Source: Diadema setosum
Lineage: Eukaryota; Echinodermata; Echinoidea; Diadematoida; Diadematidae
Length of the DNA stretch: 64,000 nt
Reading direction: 5' to 3'
Assembly (NCBI GenBank): GCA_033980235.1
Contig: CM067059.1
Span: 21,178,494 to 21,242,493, forward strand
The translations under genes and the position numbers were made by a program. Position 1 is the stretch's first letter, and the number at the start of each line of letters is the position of its first letter. A model generated the notes under the pieces. It searched no databases. It saw nothing but the letters and a program-made list of their open reading frames with translations, and had not been told where the DNA came from. This document shows positions 13,601 through 25,013 of this stretch, piece after piece.

Positions 13601-14296
13601 TCTTCGCATTTTGTGCATGCGTTCTTAAAAAGTACACGGAAGAGCCGATTTCGTGATCCTTTTTGCGCCTATCTTCATTATGAGACCATTCTGAGCGAAT
13701 GAAAATATTAATTTGTGAAATGACTGTGTCAAATGAAAATGAATGTGTTTTTACTTTTTCTAAAAATCGACATAGGTAAATTTGTTGTAACATAACTGCC
13801 ACGCTGCTGCGAAGCCGGGATCGGATCGATCTTGCGTTAAAAAATCATGAGTAAAATGACCCAGAAATGCGTGCGCTTCTATCAATGCTTCTTGTCTGGC
13901 ATGACCGCCGATCGCAAGCAAACGAAAAGCAGCTACACTGTACATGTTCTGCATGTATTGCATTGCATGGCAGTGCGTGAGCAGCGCCAAATGCGCAAGC
14001 GAGGGCGAATAACTGGTCGACTGCTAGTGCTCAAAACTAATGTATGTTTACTGTACAAAGTGCACCGGTAGACATAAACGAAAACTAGCGTAAAACTTGT
14101 TGAACAGTGCGATATCTTGCATTCTGTTCCTCCCTGATCGGAGCTGCTCTTGTTCTTTCTACTGACCCCACTAATGCTTTTTTTTTTTTACTGGTCATGT
14201 CGGACCGGTAACTAGCGGACTTCCTGAAAAGTTACCGGTCCGACAGTGACTTTTACCGGTCTTTGACCGTCGGACCGGCGCCAGTGTGCAGCCCTG
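10684..14296. mobile_element. Non-autonomous hAT-like DNA transposon
   Basis: The ends are CAGGGCTGCACACT on the left and the reverse complement AGTGTGCAGCCCTG on the right. They are followed inward by subterminal clusters of ACCGGT / GGACCGGTAA words in both orientations. The identical 7-bp flank CGTTATC occurs at 10677-10683 and 14297-14303, which fits a target-site duplication (hAT elements normally make 8 bp). No transposase was found. The interior is mainly a ~190-bp tandem array. The superfamily is inferred from the CAGGG terminus and duplication length. Confidence 0.7.
11076..13675 (+). repeat. Tandem array of about 13-14 units of ~190 bp
   Basis: The phrase GCGGGATTGCGATGATTT (with variants) recurs near 11261, 11453, 11645, 11839, 12031, 12213, 12408, 12598, 12779, 12975, 13164, 13357 and 13552, a spacing of 181-196 bp. 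Each unit also contains TGTAATCTTTTATGATGCAC, TCCTTTATTTTTC and CTTCGCATTTCGTACATGCG variants. The units are diverged from each other, so the array is old. It lies wholly inside the hAT-like element. No open frame is conserved from unit to unit. Confidence 0.85.
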
Positions 14297-14990
14297 CGTT
14301 ATCATATCTAAAGTTCCTAATAAAAGGGATTATCTATACTGTTTTTATACCACCCTCTCAACAAATACAACAGTTTTAAACAAAAATCACTCTGTTCATT
14401 TACAACATTATTAATCATAATGTATTGTAGTGTACCGGTACATTGTTTTTGCATAATCTTTCATTGTTGGATGGAAATAAAGCGACATTGGCGTGGGTAT
14501 TAGCGTTTTCAACCCAGCGTTTTCACCGGAAAATGATAAATAATTGAAAAAGATGCTAAAATTCACGAGAAATTGCTTTTTTCTTGTTGTTGTTTTTAGA
14601 TAAAGGGATATACACTGTATCATAAGCTTTGGATATTCCCTTCGCCGTCTTGAATATTAGACTAAGCGCTGTGGACATCATAACCCTTGGAAATTCCCTT
14701 CGCTGCCTTGAATAAAGACTAAGCGCACCGCGTTTACAACAGAACACCTGTGAACATACAGAAGACAGTGCTCTTCTTTGTATAGCGGTTGGTCTCGATT
14801 CAGAAGTACAGGGATATAACAACGAAACCAAATTGGTTTAAAATTCATTTACTATGACTAAGCTACTCATTTGGAAATGCTATCATAGCTCGATAAGCAT
14901 ATCTATGCCCGACAAACAAAATGACACCAAAAAGGTATTGCCACCTCAGATGGTACAGCCGTACCAATATCTGGCCTGGCCCATGGACTA

Positions 14991-16040
14991 TACTGCATAT
15001 ACAGTGTATATGTGGTGCAGTGAAAGAAACATAGTCTCCGGCTAATCAGGTACTCTGCTTATCGGGTAAGAAATGCTCTGCTTGAAGCAGAGAGTACTGT
15101 ATAACATTTTGTAAATTGGGATTTGAACCACAATTTTGTGAGTGCTGTGGTTAAATTTGTGACAAAAAACCACAATGACGGAATAAAAACAAAGTTTCAT
15201 CATTTTCATGGCAAGAGCTTGCAATTTCCCATCTTGGAGAAATATGATTTTTCACTGCACTTGCATTAACTTATTAAATTTGTGAAAATAAACAATGCAT
15301 GTACAGGTTGTAAACAGTGAATTTAGTTTCATGAATCTCCCGATGACATTCCATCGTTACTACCCTAATATAATTTCTTTTAAGCCAAAGAAAGAAGACT
15401 CCTTCACACAAAAGCATACAACTGTCAAGAGTTCAGTGCATAGTCTCTCCGCACAATATACTCTACAGGGTACAACAATTGAGGATACATGCACACATGA
15501 AACCACTGGCGGGTGCCAACATGGTCACTCTGAGGCTCTGTTGTAGGACACCAAGAAAATGACATGTCAAACTTTCTTGATATCTGACAGATTGCTAAAA
15601 TTTTCATGGCTACAGGTGTGTTCTGGTTTCTGCGATTATTTCCTCTGGGGCCAAATTGTCTTTGTGTGAACATATTGTAAGGAACAGCTCTGGCTTCTGA
15701 TCACATCATCATCACTGCATGGTAACACCATAGGTTATACCAAACATATCTCATGCTTTTTCACACGATGTTCAAAAGTCAACATGCACACACGTCAAAG
15801 AAAAAATGTAAGAAGGAACAAGAAAGTACTCAGAGCACAGACCTCAGCCACGCAGCTAATTTCCACCCATACAAACATGCTGACAATCGTCCAATTTCCC
15901 AATATGGAAGTCTTTTGTTTATGTCATCAGCTTCCAGCTGTGCAGCGCCATGCCCCAGCAGAACACACGCTTTAGTGCCCATATGCAACTTGAACTCCCA
16001 AGTTCATCAACCCTATCCCTCAAAAGATTTTTTTTTTAAT
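14991..16040. other. Non-coding stretch
   Basis: No exon, RNA gene or clear repeat was recognised. The short open frames show no known domain. Confidence 0.45.
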
Positions 16041-16230
16041 CCTTCAAAAATTCATAAAAATTCCCGGATCACTACCAAAATTTAATAATCTGTTGCTTGT
16101 GTCATTATCAACTCTTCCTGTAAGTTTCATCCAAACTGGTTCACAACTCTTTGAGTTATTTTTCACATATGTATACAAACAAACAAACAAACAAACACCA
16201 ATAGAAACATAACCTCCTTGGTAGAGGTAC
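16041..16230 (-). repeat. Dispersed repeat with AACCTCCTTGG end
   Basis: The segment contains phrases typical of an interspersed repeat: TTTCATCCAAACTGGTTCA, a (CAAA)n tract at about 16175-16197, and a terminal ACATAACCTCCTTGGTAGAG. On the minus strand it would read as a short element with a (TTTG)n tract. I cannot assign it to SINE or MITE without other copies to compare. Confidence 0.4.
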
Positions 16231-16981
16231 ATGTAATAACTGAAAGTTCATGTAGTCACTTGTGGATGACAGATTACACTTATACAGTAGACACAATGCA
16301 CAGCTGACTGGGAACTGGGATGTCTTTTCTTCTCACCCCATCACTCTATGTGTCATACAAGTGTAAGCACACAGCCCTTCAATTGCATTTTGATGAAATT
16401 CACAGATTTACAATGTTTTACCAAAGTGCAGTGACCTTTGACCCTGACTATTTACCTACAACATAGTGCCTCTGTTATGAATGTTTATATTGTCTCCAGC
16501 ATTACTAATAGTAGAGATACATTGCAGTTTAAAAAAGTCACTTACAATTGCCACTAAAAAGAAATGTTTTTAATGATCCCACTCAAGACAAATAAAGGGC
16601 ATTACACTATCACACACTTCCAAGAGAGTTAAGTATAATGACATACACATAGGCAGAGAAACTTAAAAATAATTAAATGCACTGAATTTCAAGGTCTTTG
16701 TATATCAAATTCAAGGAATACCACCTGCCACTTGGCCAAGAAGGCTATTCAAAAAGGCACCCTTTGGCATCACGACTGGTGATTTGCCGACATCAACATA
16801 GTAAAACAATTTCCTCAAAGTTTCATTGATGTACCATTCTTACTTTTGCCAATCAATTCTTTGTAACTCTTCTTGTCTTCAATTGAGTATGACACAGACC
16901 ACCATCATAATGATTAATGATTTATAGAGCATTATGATCACATTATGTCTCTCATGATATTTCAAAGAGCATGTCACGTTC

Positions 16982-17668
16982 CAACAAGGAAAAGTAGAAA
17001 TTACGCGGTGCGTAATATATGTCCCTGCCGGAAGTTTAAATCTTTGGACTGGCATCAATGAGTTTGTTGCAGTTAAAGATAGCATTTTGTAGCAAAATGT
17101 ACAATAAGGTCAAAAATCACCGTCAAAGGTCAAAGCAGTCAAAGGTCAAAATTCTGTGTAGAAGTTTTAAAGCCCTCACCTAGTGCCATCACATAAAGCA
17201 AACAGAATCGAAATCGGGTTAGAAATGGCGAAGGAGTAGCATTTTGTAGCAAAATGTACAATATACAGCTGTAGGTCAAAAATCAAGGTCAAAGGTCAAA
17301 GAAGTCAAAGGTCAAAATTCTGTGTAGAAGTTTTGAAGCCCTCACCTAGTGCCATCACATAAAGCAAACGGAATCAAAATCGGGTTAGAAATGGCGAAGG
17401 AGTAGTATTGTGTAGCAAAATGTACAATATAGGTCAAAGGTCAAGGTCAAAGGTCATAACTGAAATTCTGTGTAGAAGTTTCAAAGCTCCATGTAGCACT
17501 ATCATATAAAGCAAACAGAATCAAAATTGGCTCATAAATGACAGAGAAGTAGCAAATTGAACATTTTGATCACACACGGACGCACACACGCACGCACACA
17601 TGGACACACACACATACGGAGCCCGTTTCATAGTCCCCTGCTCGAACTTGTTCTGCGGGGACAAAAAT
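16982..17668. repeat. Interspersed element with internal AGGTCA-rich tandem units, copy 1
   Basis: It begins CAACAAGGAAAAGTAGAAAT and ends with a CA-rich tract and GTTTCATAGTCCCCTGCTCG...GGGGACAAAAAT. Copy 2, in the same orientation, is at 37450-38381. The interior holds about three units of ~163 bp starting AGTAGCATTTTGTAGCAAAA. Perfect AGGTCAAAGGTCA words occur at 17286, 17431 and 17444. The right end stops about 20 bp short of the aftiphilin splice donor at 17689. Confidence 0.8.
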
Positions 17669-17688
17669 TAAATCAAAATAAGACTCAC

Positions 17689-19485
17689 CTTTGTAGGAAT
17701 TGCATCTGGTGTTCTGTGGTGTTGTTGCCCAATTGCACTTTCTGATAATGCTGTCGACGACGAAGATGATGATGCTGCCGGGAAACTGCCAAAAGATCCA
17801 AAGTCATCCTTTTGAGAGTCAGCCTGCAGGGATGAAGTTGCTGATGAGCTGTTAAACGATCCAAAGTCACTGAATTCGTCATTGTCTGACTGGCTCGGGA
17901 CGGTCCCCGAACCAAAACTGCCCCAGTCATCACCAGCACTTCCATCACTCTGTGCCTTGGTCTTGCTATCGTTCCTAGTACTTGCTGTTGATTCAAAACC
18001 TCCAAAATCATCACTGCCTGAGAGCGGACCACTGGACGGACTCTTTCTGTGCACAACTTCTCTGCAGCTACCAAAATCCCCAAAGTCATCATCGCTATCA
18101 CCCATCTCAGGTAATTTGCTTCCACCAGCGGACACATCAAGATTTCTACTGTTTTCATCAGCTTCTTCACTGAAGCCTTTTGAATTAGATGAGTTTTCCG
18201 CTTCTTTTGGTGCCTGCTGCACTGATTCAAATGTTTCAAATGTTCCAAAGTCGCCGAATTCATTGTCTTTAACTTTGGCTGACCCTCCAATCACATTGTC
18301 AGCTGCAACTTGTGTCCTATCAGATGCTGACGGCATGTGTTCAGAGTTATCTGACAGCGTTTGAGGTGATGGGAATGTATCAAAGTCTCCCCACTCGTCA
18401 TTTTCCACAGGTCTCAGCTCCCCGGAGCCTCCCTCGGCATCGTCAGGACCATCCGCTTTGGGGCTTACATCATCCTTTCCTTCGGGGCTGGAATCGGGAG
18501 TCATGATGCTGTCGATGCCCGAATCAAACGTCTGCCGGTCACTTTCTTGGAAGAGGTTGAGGGATCCCGCGGACGGCATACCAAGTCGGGAAACAGATGA
18601 ACCACTTCCATCTCCTTGTGATTCCAGTGCAGAGAAGTCCTCCACAGCAGTTTCACCATCAGTTCTGTGATCAGATGGGTGGCCCTCCACTACAGATGGT
18701 TTGACACCATCTTCCTGATGAAGTTCTGCATCATCGCTACCCGACTTGGTAGACATTCCTCCTATACTCTCTCCCGATGTGAGCTTAAATGAACCACTGG
18801 AAATGCTGGGTCTGGATGAGCCCTGCAGGGAAGAAGTACTATCAATAGTTGGGCTTTCATCGAATGAAAGTGTAGGAATCTCCATTCTATGTTTATGAGT
18901 CACGTCATATTTTTTTGATGCCAGGGCATCGCTGTTTTCATGCGAGTTATTCTTATTCAACTCAATGGAACGTGTCACACTACTGTCACTTTTACTGCCA
19001 GTAGAGCTTGGAGGTTGGCCGTCTTCATAAAAACCTGCCCTTGGCTTGTTATTGGTGGTAGTCTCAAAGGATGCAAAATCTGCAAAGTCATCATCATCAT
19101 TATCATCATTTCCATTGAGAGATGTTCTGCCAATATTATTATTTGTACTGTGCTTGGTTAAGTGGCCAGTGTGGTTCTGTGAGTTGGTGCCTGAATCACT
19201 AAATGCAGCAAACGAACCAAATCCATCATCACTGGATGTATTCTGTTTAGCTCTAGCTAGGAATGGATCGGGTGGATCGTCTTTGATGGGAAGAAAAGAC
19301 CCATTCCCCTTCTGGCTGGTGGCAGTGGTGTTCCACTTCCCTGGAGGCGAGTCAAGACCAGGTCCGTAAGGGTTGCTGGAGAAGGTGCTAAATTCATCAT
19401 CATCATCGTCAAATGCACCATCATCCATGGGAGGTGGTGATGAAGACACCATTGGAATGAACGTACCATTCCCTGATGATGCCAT
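17689..19485 (-). CDS. AFTPH: Aftiphilin homologue, large N-terminal coding exon
   Basis: Aftiphilin is a cytosolic clathrin accessory protein that binds AP-1 and AP-2 ear domains through short acidic-Phe motifs. Its N-terminus has the family hallmark: SSSPPPMDDGAFDDDDDEF at residues 14-32, close to the vertebrate SSSPPPLDNGAEDDD region. Ear-binding motifs of the DFxxF / WGxF type recur at about residues 87-95 (DGFGSF), 132-140 (DDFADFASF), 364-371 (EWGDFDTF), 409-419, 466-472, 492-497, 519-524 (DDWGSFGSG), 536-544 and 560-568. The rest is Ser/Asp-rich and low in order. The exon opens at the acceptor near 19496, and the first Met after it (19485) has no competitor. It closes at AAG|GTGAGT (17689/17688), phase 0 after 599 codons. 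The clathrin-binding C-terminus must lie in later exons, of which only 3306-3535 is a candidate here. Confidence 0.85.
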
Positions 19486-19496
19486 CTTCACTGGCT

Positions 19497-20495
19497 CTGC
19501 AGAATTGAGAAAGATATAATAGCATATTTTGTCATTCAAACCTTGAAGGATATAGGATCATAATTTGACAGGAAAAATTTATTTTCTTTATTTGACATAT
19601 TTTTTCATTTGCTAACAAATTTTCAAATGACATTTTTGAAACAACAGTCAAGATAGCCTAAAGTACTGTTGCTTATTAATATAGCAAATAACAAATAAGT
19701 TACAATTGTGGTTATTCATAGATTGTTTGAAATATTCATGTTACACCTTTAACGATACAATACAAAATTTTAGCCTCATTTGCCATTTTTCACTTGTCAT
19801 CTGCTCAATACGAATGTGTATGGTGAATCGCAGATGTGGACAATGATTCTGGTGAATGAATAAGATGTAAAAGACGTTGATTAGTGCACTCTGAAAATTA
19901 TGCCTGGAATTATAGTGTGACTTTGCACTGTGCTAAAAGATAACTTTTTGAACAGGAGTTCACTTGAAGTTCACCAAAAAAATTGAATTAAATAATTCAC
20001 ATAATTTGTGAAATTCATGATTTTCAGGACTTTGTCAATAACTAGTATTATTTTTGCTTGAAAATTCAATATTCATCCTCTCGAGTTTGGAATTCAGAGC
20101 AACAAAAAAATGGCATCCATTGATACAATATTGTACATACTGTACATTCTCCTAGATGTATTTGACAGCATACTCCTGAAATAGGCCCCACCACTGCCTC
20201 TTTGTACTAAAACTACAGTAGCTTCTTCCTAATACTTGTGAATTCAGCCCCACTGTGTGGCATTCAACGGTACAAGCACAGCATTGGGGCTTTCTTCCAC
20301 AGTATGATACTTGTAAATGCGGCCACAACAAACAGCATTTACACGTGACTGATACAGTGGCAAGGCCGATTTCCGCAGCACAGCATGCTTCATCATTCCT
20401 TCTTTCCTTTTTTTCCTTTGTTCTTTCTTTTCTTTCTCCCCTTTATTCTTGGAAAGACTTTCTAATATCACTTGACTATTATATTTAACCATAGA
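19497..20495. other. Stretch upstream of the aftiphilin exon; no feature seen
   Basis: This is probably the intron separating the coding exon from an upstream, unrecognised 5'-UTR exon. A short CT-rich tract lies at about 20395-20450. No exon or repeat was recognised. Confidence 0.4.
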
Positions 20496-20522
20496 AACCC
20501 TAACCTAACCCTAACCCTAAAT
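20496..20522 (-). repeat. Short interstitial telomere-like repeat
   Basis: About four units of CCCTAA, one of them shortened (CCTAA), read as TTAGGG on the minus strand. It is directly followed by a MITE. It is too short and too internal to be a functional telomere. Confidence 0.75.
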
Positions 20523-20533
20523 CTGAACTACCC

Positions 20534-20931
20534 TAATGCCCCAGTCACATATAAACACGGATCATCAAGGATCTACATGATGCTCCGGGGAGTTCCGGGA
20601 TAGTTTCGACCTCGATGGAGCGTTGACAAGCGTTGATATGACTGTACACACGGCATCAACATGGCAGCTACATGGATAAGGCCGGAAGAGCGTGGCGTCT
20701 ACATGGACCAACACGGCATCTACACGGATCAACACGGCAGCTACACGGCAGCCACACGGACCATCCTGGATGGCTCTGCCAACACAGCAGTCCCAGTCTC
20801 CGGATGACGCCGGATGTTTTTGACCTCCAAAAGTTGCCGTGTTGGCCTCCCAGCGTCAACAAGGATCTCTCCCCGGATCACCCCGGATCTGATCCGGGGT
20901 GGTCCGGGATGTCTATGTGACTGGGGCATTA
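20534..20931. mobile_element. MITE with TAATGCCCCAGTCACATA ends
   Basis: The terminal inverted repeats TAATGCCCCAGTCACATA and TATGTGACTGGGGCATTA are near-perfect over 18 bp. The interior contains short direct repeats built on ACACGGCATCTACACGG and GCAGCTACACGG, and a GGATCTGATCC hairpin near the right end. There is no coding capacity. The superfamily is undetermined. Confidence 0.8.
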
Positions 20932-21312
20932 GACAAACAGTGAATGATCACAAGTGTGATGGTAAAAGATTTCTCACAAGGTGAGATAGAGGCACTCTAT
21001 AATGCACCTCATCTTTCACCGTGTGCAAAATCCTGTTCCGCTGCGCGAGTGAAGACCATAAACTATTTTGTTCTATAAAACACCTCGGATGTCAACAGAT
21101 GCATGTGGTCCACAAAGATTCTTTAATTAAGCACAGGAATGGCAACCATTTCCGTGAAAGGCAAATGAGTAGCTTTACCGTCACAATTAACCATGCATGT
21201 ACACGAAACTGATCGGTTGAAGTTATTTACAAACATGAGTGAAAAAAGTATGCACCTGTAAGCGCTCTTGTAATTGAGTGCGCGCGTCAAATGTTTGTTT
21301 ATTGTGACATTA

Positions 21313-22890
21313 TGCACCTATCAATTGTAAGACCCACTAGGTGACCCCCGGGAGATGTCAGTCATGGTCAAAGGAGAGTCCACTTCTTAATACCACCCTC
21401 CGTCGCCACTTTGGACTCACCATTCAATGAATTATACGCACCCTCCGTCGCAATTTGGACTTACCTCCACAGAATTTGACTTTCCATCTTATGCACATCG
21501 GGTTTTGGAGGTTTCTTGATGTCTGTCACTTGTGTCTTCTTTATTTTCACTTGCTACTAATTAAAATCTATCAACAGAAAATTTTGACCTTAAAGGTAGG
21601 GGATACCTTTTACAGACCTCCCAAAATGCAGCAAAACATTAAATATGAACCTCAGGGGACTTGTTTAGGCCACTGCTGAGAAATTTGGAAGTCAACATTT
21701 ATCTACAATTTGAATAATACACAAAACTCAACTACTCAGTAGTTCTGTGTGTCAGCCACACTTACGCCTTTTTGTTGCAGTCTTCTGTATCTTTTATCTA
21801 TAAACACAAATCTAAAAGTATAAGAGCTGATGTAATAACATATAGAGTGTGTGGCAAGAATGTATATAGAAATGTTTGTAAGTTTGGATGAACTTTCTTC
21901 GCAAAATATACATGATGGACACACATGCAGTGCATGGGTCTGCAAAGGTAGCCTAGTAATGTACTGGAATTTACGGTGAGCCCCCCAAAAAAATTCCATT
22001 CAAAATCTAACGGTCAATAAAAATGTACTAAATGTTACCTCCCACTTTCAATACTTTATGGGAGTTTCTAAAATGATACTCTCTTCAACATACCACTGTA
22101 TTTATACAACTCTTCATTTAAGTCATGCAAATGGGATTCCCTACCTTTAAAATATAACAAAATTATAACAGTAGTTTTGATATGTAAAAATATCCCTCGT
22201 AAATATTTATTGTTGAACATTTTCCCCCTCCAAATTAAAATTCGCCGTTCGAGTACATACGGACTGTGCAGTGCATGCGCGTGAATATGTGCTGCTGCAC
22301 TAATGTGCATGCGCATGCATATTGTACGTTGCGCTATAGCGGGACTATTTTCAATGCCAAACCAGCAGCAATCGCAACCGCACGGCACTGCCACACGAAA
22401 TACATGTACTTTATAGCAATCGTGAATAGGTAGGCCTACATGTACATTCATTTTCAATTGGCTTTGAAAAACTGATGTTTCTTTGAAGTGTATTATTGCA
22501 TAATATATCTTGTCAAATATTTGAACTGCAATAGTATTTACGGGTTGTTTTGAAGAGTTCTCGTTCACATGCATTCACTGATTCTACATTCATGTAGGTT
22601 CCTACATGCGTTGATCGACGCATCCACGGTTTGCGGTACCGGTCCTGTGCGTACGTGCGTATATACAACGCGCGTTCGGTGCTGAAAGTAGTGCCAGCAG
22701 TGGACTAAATTGGACGCACATCGGGATGCACCCAGTAAAGAGACTGACATTGCCCCACCTTAACGTCTCTGGCGCGACTCACCAAAGGTGTCCTTGACGG
22801 TGCCCCGAGTCCATAATTTTGGCGCAAGTACTCACCCATGACGCACTTCTCCCGGGGGTCACATAGTGGGTCTTACAATTGACAGGTGCA
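21313..22890. mobile_element. 1.6-kb non-autonomous DNA transposon with ~45-bp TIRs
   Basis: The left end TGCACCTATCAATTGTAAGA runs into GACCCACTAGGTGACCCCCG. The right end at 22835-22890 is its reverse complement with a few mismatches. The interior has a near-repeat of ACCCTCCGTCGC at about 21399 and 21440, a CpG-rich segment at 22250-22400, and no transposase. Superfamily not identified. Confidence 0.7.
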
Positions 22891-23119
22891 TTACAGAGCC
22901 ATGCTATGGAACAAAAACTTCCAGTCAATCACAAGTTCAACCCGGGAGTCGATGGCAATTAGTGACATCAGCCAGCCCATACACTATCCATTTTTTTCTC
23001 AAACAAAATTACACGGCTGACAGCCACAGCTGCAGCGTGCAATGGTACTTTTGTTGAATGTCATGTGATGCACTGGGCAATCGACCGATCGGATATAGAT
23101 TATTAATTAGAATCCTAGG

Positions 23120-23782
23120 GCCTAGGCTAGCTACACGCAGCCGCTGTCGCAAAGCGACAGCGGCTGCACCTCTATTCCTTCGCAGACGTTGTCATTTTTC
23201 AGTGTGGTTGTGCGACTCCTTCATGAATATCTTTATTAATCGTGGAAAACTAAAATACAAGGAATTATCGTAATCTATGATAATCATTCAATAATCGGTA
23301 TGCGATTTTTTGTTTAATTATGTCAAAAACTCACCGAAATCTGTGGCTGAAATCAGGTCTGTAAACGTCCTTATTGCTTCACTCCTCATCTGCATGTTAT
23401 TTAAATGGCATTCACTCTCGTATACTACAACGTAGGTAGTCGGAGAGCTAGTACCTCTTCGACTACCTACGTTGTAGTAAACGAGAGTGAATGCCATTCA
23501 AATAACACGCAGATGAGGAGTGAAGCAATAAGGACGTTTACAGACCTGATTTCAGCCACAGATTTCGGTGAGTTTTTGACGTAATTAAACAAAAAATCGC
23601 ATACTGATTATTGAATGATTATCATAGATTACGATAATTCCTTGTATTTTAGTTTTCCACGATTAATAAAGATATTCATGAAGGAGTCGCACAACCACAC
23701 TGAAACATGACAATGTCTGCGAAGGAATAGAGGTGCAGCCGCTGTCGCTTCGCGACAGCGGCTGCGTGTAGTTAGCCTAGGC
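23120..23782. repeat. 663-bp near-perfect palindrome
   Basis: Two arms of about 315 bp are almost identical reverse complements, centred at 23451 with a loop of about 27 bp. Each arm ends with CCTAGGCTAGCTACACGCAG and a GC-rich hairpin GCAGCCGCTGTCGC...GCGACAGCGGCTGC. Each arm also contains an exon-like unit listed separately. A one-arm copy lies at 41712-42076. It looks like a foldback transposon, but I found no target duplication. Confidence 0.85.
23513..23577 (+). other. Exon-like segment in right arm of palindrome
   Basis: After a possible acceptor (acacgcAG), an ATG opens a 65-bp frame starting MRSEAIRTFTDLISATDF and closes at a strong donor, TTTCG|GTGAGT. The same unit occurs on the minus strand in the left arm (start 23389) and on the plus strand in the solo arm (41801-41855). 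The protein is not recognised. It may be a captured first exon or part of the element's own transcript. Confidence 0.4.
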
Positions 23783-24795
23783 ATGCCTTTGTATGCTTGC
23801 TAACACACGGATGCACAAGCACTGCGGTTCAGTGTGGCCTATTTCATGATTTTGCCTAACATTAGTAGAGGGTCTATTTGACGCAAGGATACCGGCATAA
23901 AATCTCGCTCAACGACAACAGCTGCCTATATCAACATAATCAACAAGTTTGACCACCACGATCATGTCAACCATTTCAACATGGCTAGGACCTAGATTTC
24001 TGATCTGATTCTCCAACGCTGGTACTGTCCAAGTCCGGTAGTTTCTAACCGTTACAATCAAACACAGCTTAAGCATAGAGAACCTACGAACAAAGTGTAC
24101 CCGGTACGTTTGTGAATTGTATTTGTAACAGTTCTGTTATACTTCATGTCAATGGCAATGACCCATGCCATGGCCTGGGCAACACTACAAATTCTGTAGA
24201 CCCGTTTCTACAGTCAAACAGTGCCTCAGTGGGTTACGCCCGCCAGCTGCTAGTCGGGTCTACATTCATCACCCTAAGCGAACCATGGTATACAATGTAG
24301 AAACATCTAGAACAGAAATAAGACGGCTTACAAAATTTTGTTCACCCAGGTAGCGAAAGACTGCAAGGAATTCCGGGAACGACATCAAATAACCATAATT
24401 CGGGCCTCCATTTCTTCCACGTCTGCTAGCGCACAGTCCGTCGGCATCTTTAGACTGGTGAAGATTTGTGACGTAGAGGGCGTCAACAAATTTTGAGCTT
24501 TGTCACTCCTCGATCCGCCCCTTGTCCGATCGGATTTGATTCACTCGCGTTCGCCACCAGGGAGGCGTGATTCAATCATCTTCAGGCCTACCGGTAAAGA
24601 TATGTTTTTATTCTCACTTATTTTGAGGAGAAAACTTTGCGAGAAACTTAGCAGGACATATTCAAAGATAAGCGTGTACATCAATTTGCTCTTAATGACA
24701 ACACATTTGGTCTGTAAAGTGGCAGAAATTAATTTGATATCTTAGGAGGATATGAAATGAACGGAATAAACAATCATAAAATGGTGGATAGAGAT
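23783..24795. other. Non-coding stretch
   Basis: No gene or clear repeat was found. CpG is somewhat more frequent near 24390-24600, so an upstream promoter or 5'-UTR exon of the minus-strand aftiphilin gene could lie here, but nothing in the sequence proves it. Confidence 0.35.

Positions 24796-25013
<218 letters not shown>

Larger units (their letters stand above)
10311..14990. repeat. Compound inverted repeat interrupted by a hAT-like element
   Basis: The left arm (10311-10665) and right arm (14597-14990) are reverse complements with scattered differences. Both carry a GACACCAAAAAGGT-type stretch, a CATTTGGAAATGCTATCATA-type stretch and an internal tandem GGATATTCCCTTCG-type unit. The loop between the arms is occupied by the 3.6-kb element at 10684-14296. 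Without it the loop would be only about 0.3 kb, so the foldback is older and the hAT-like element landed in it. Confidence 0.75.

Noticed and set aside
11076..13675. Possible CRISPR array because of regular spacing
   Set aside because: Units are ~190 bp with no short constant repeat and unique spacers, the units are diverged throughout, and the DNA is eukaryotic.
17882..18364. 160-codon plus-strand frame opposite the aftiphilin exon
   Set aside because: Shadow frame of the aftiphilin coding strand; no family match.
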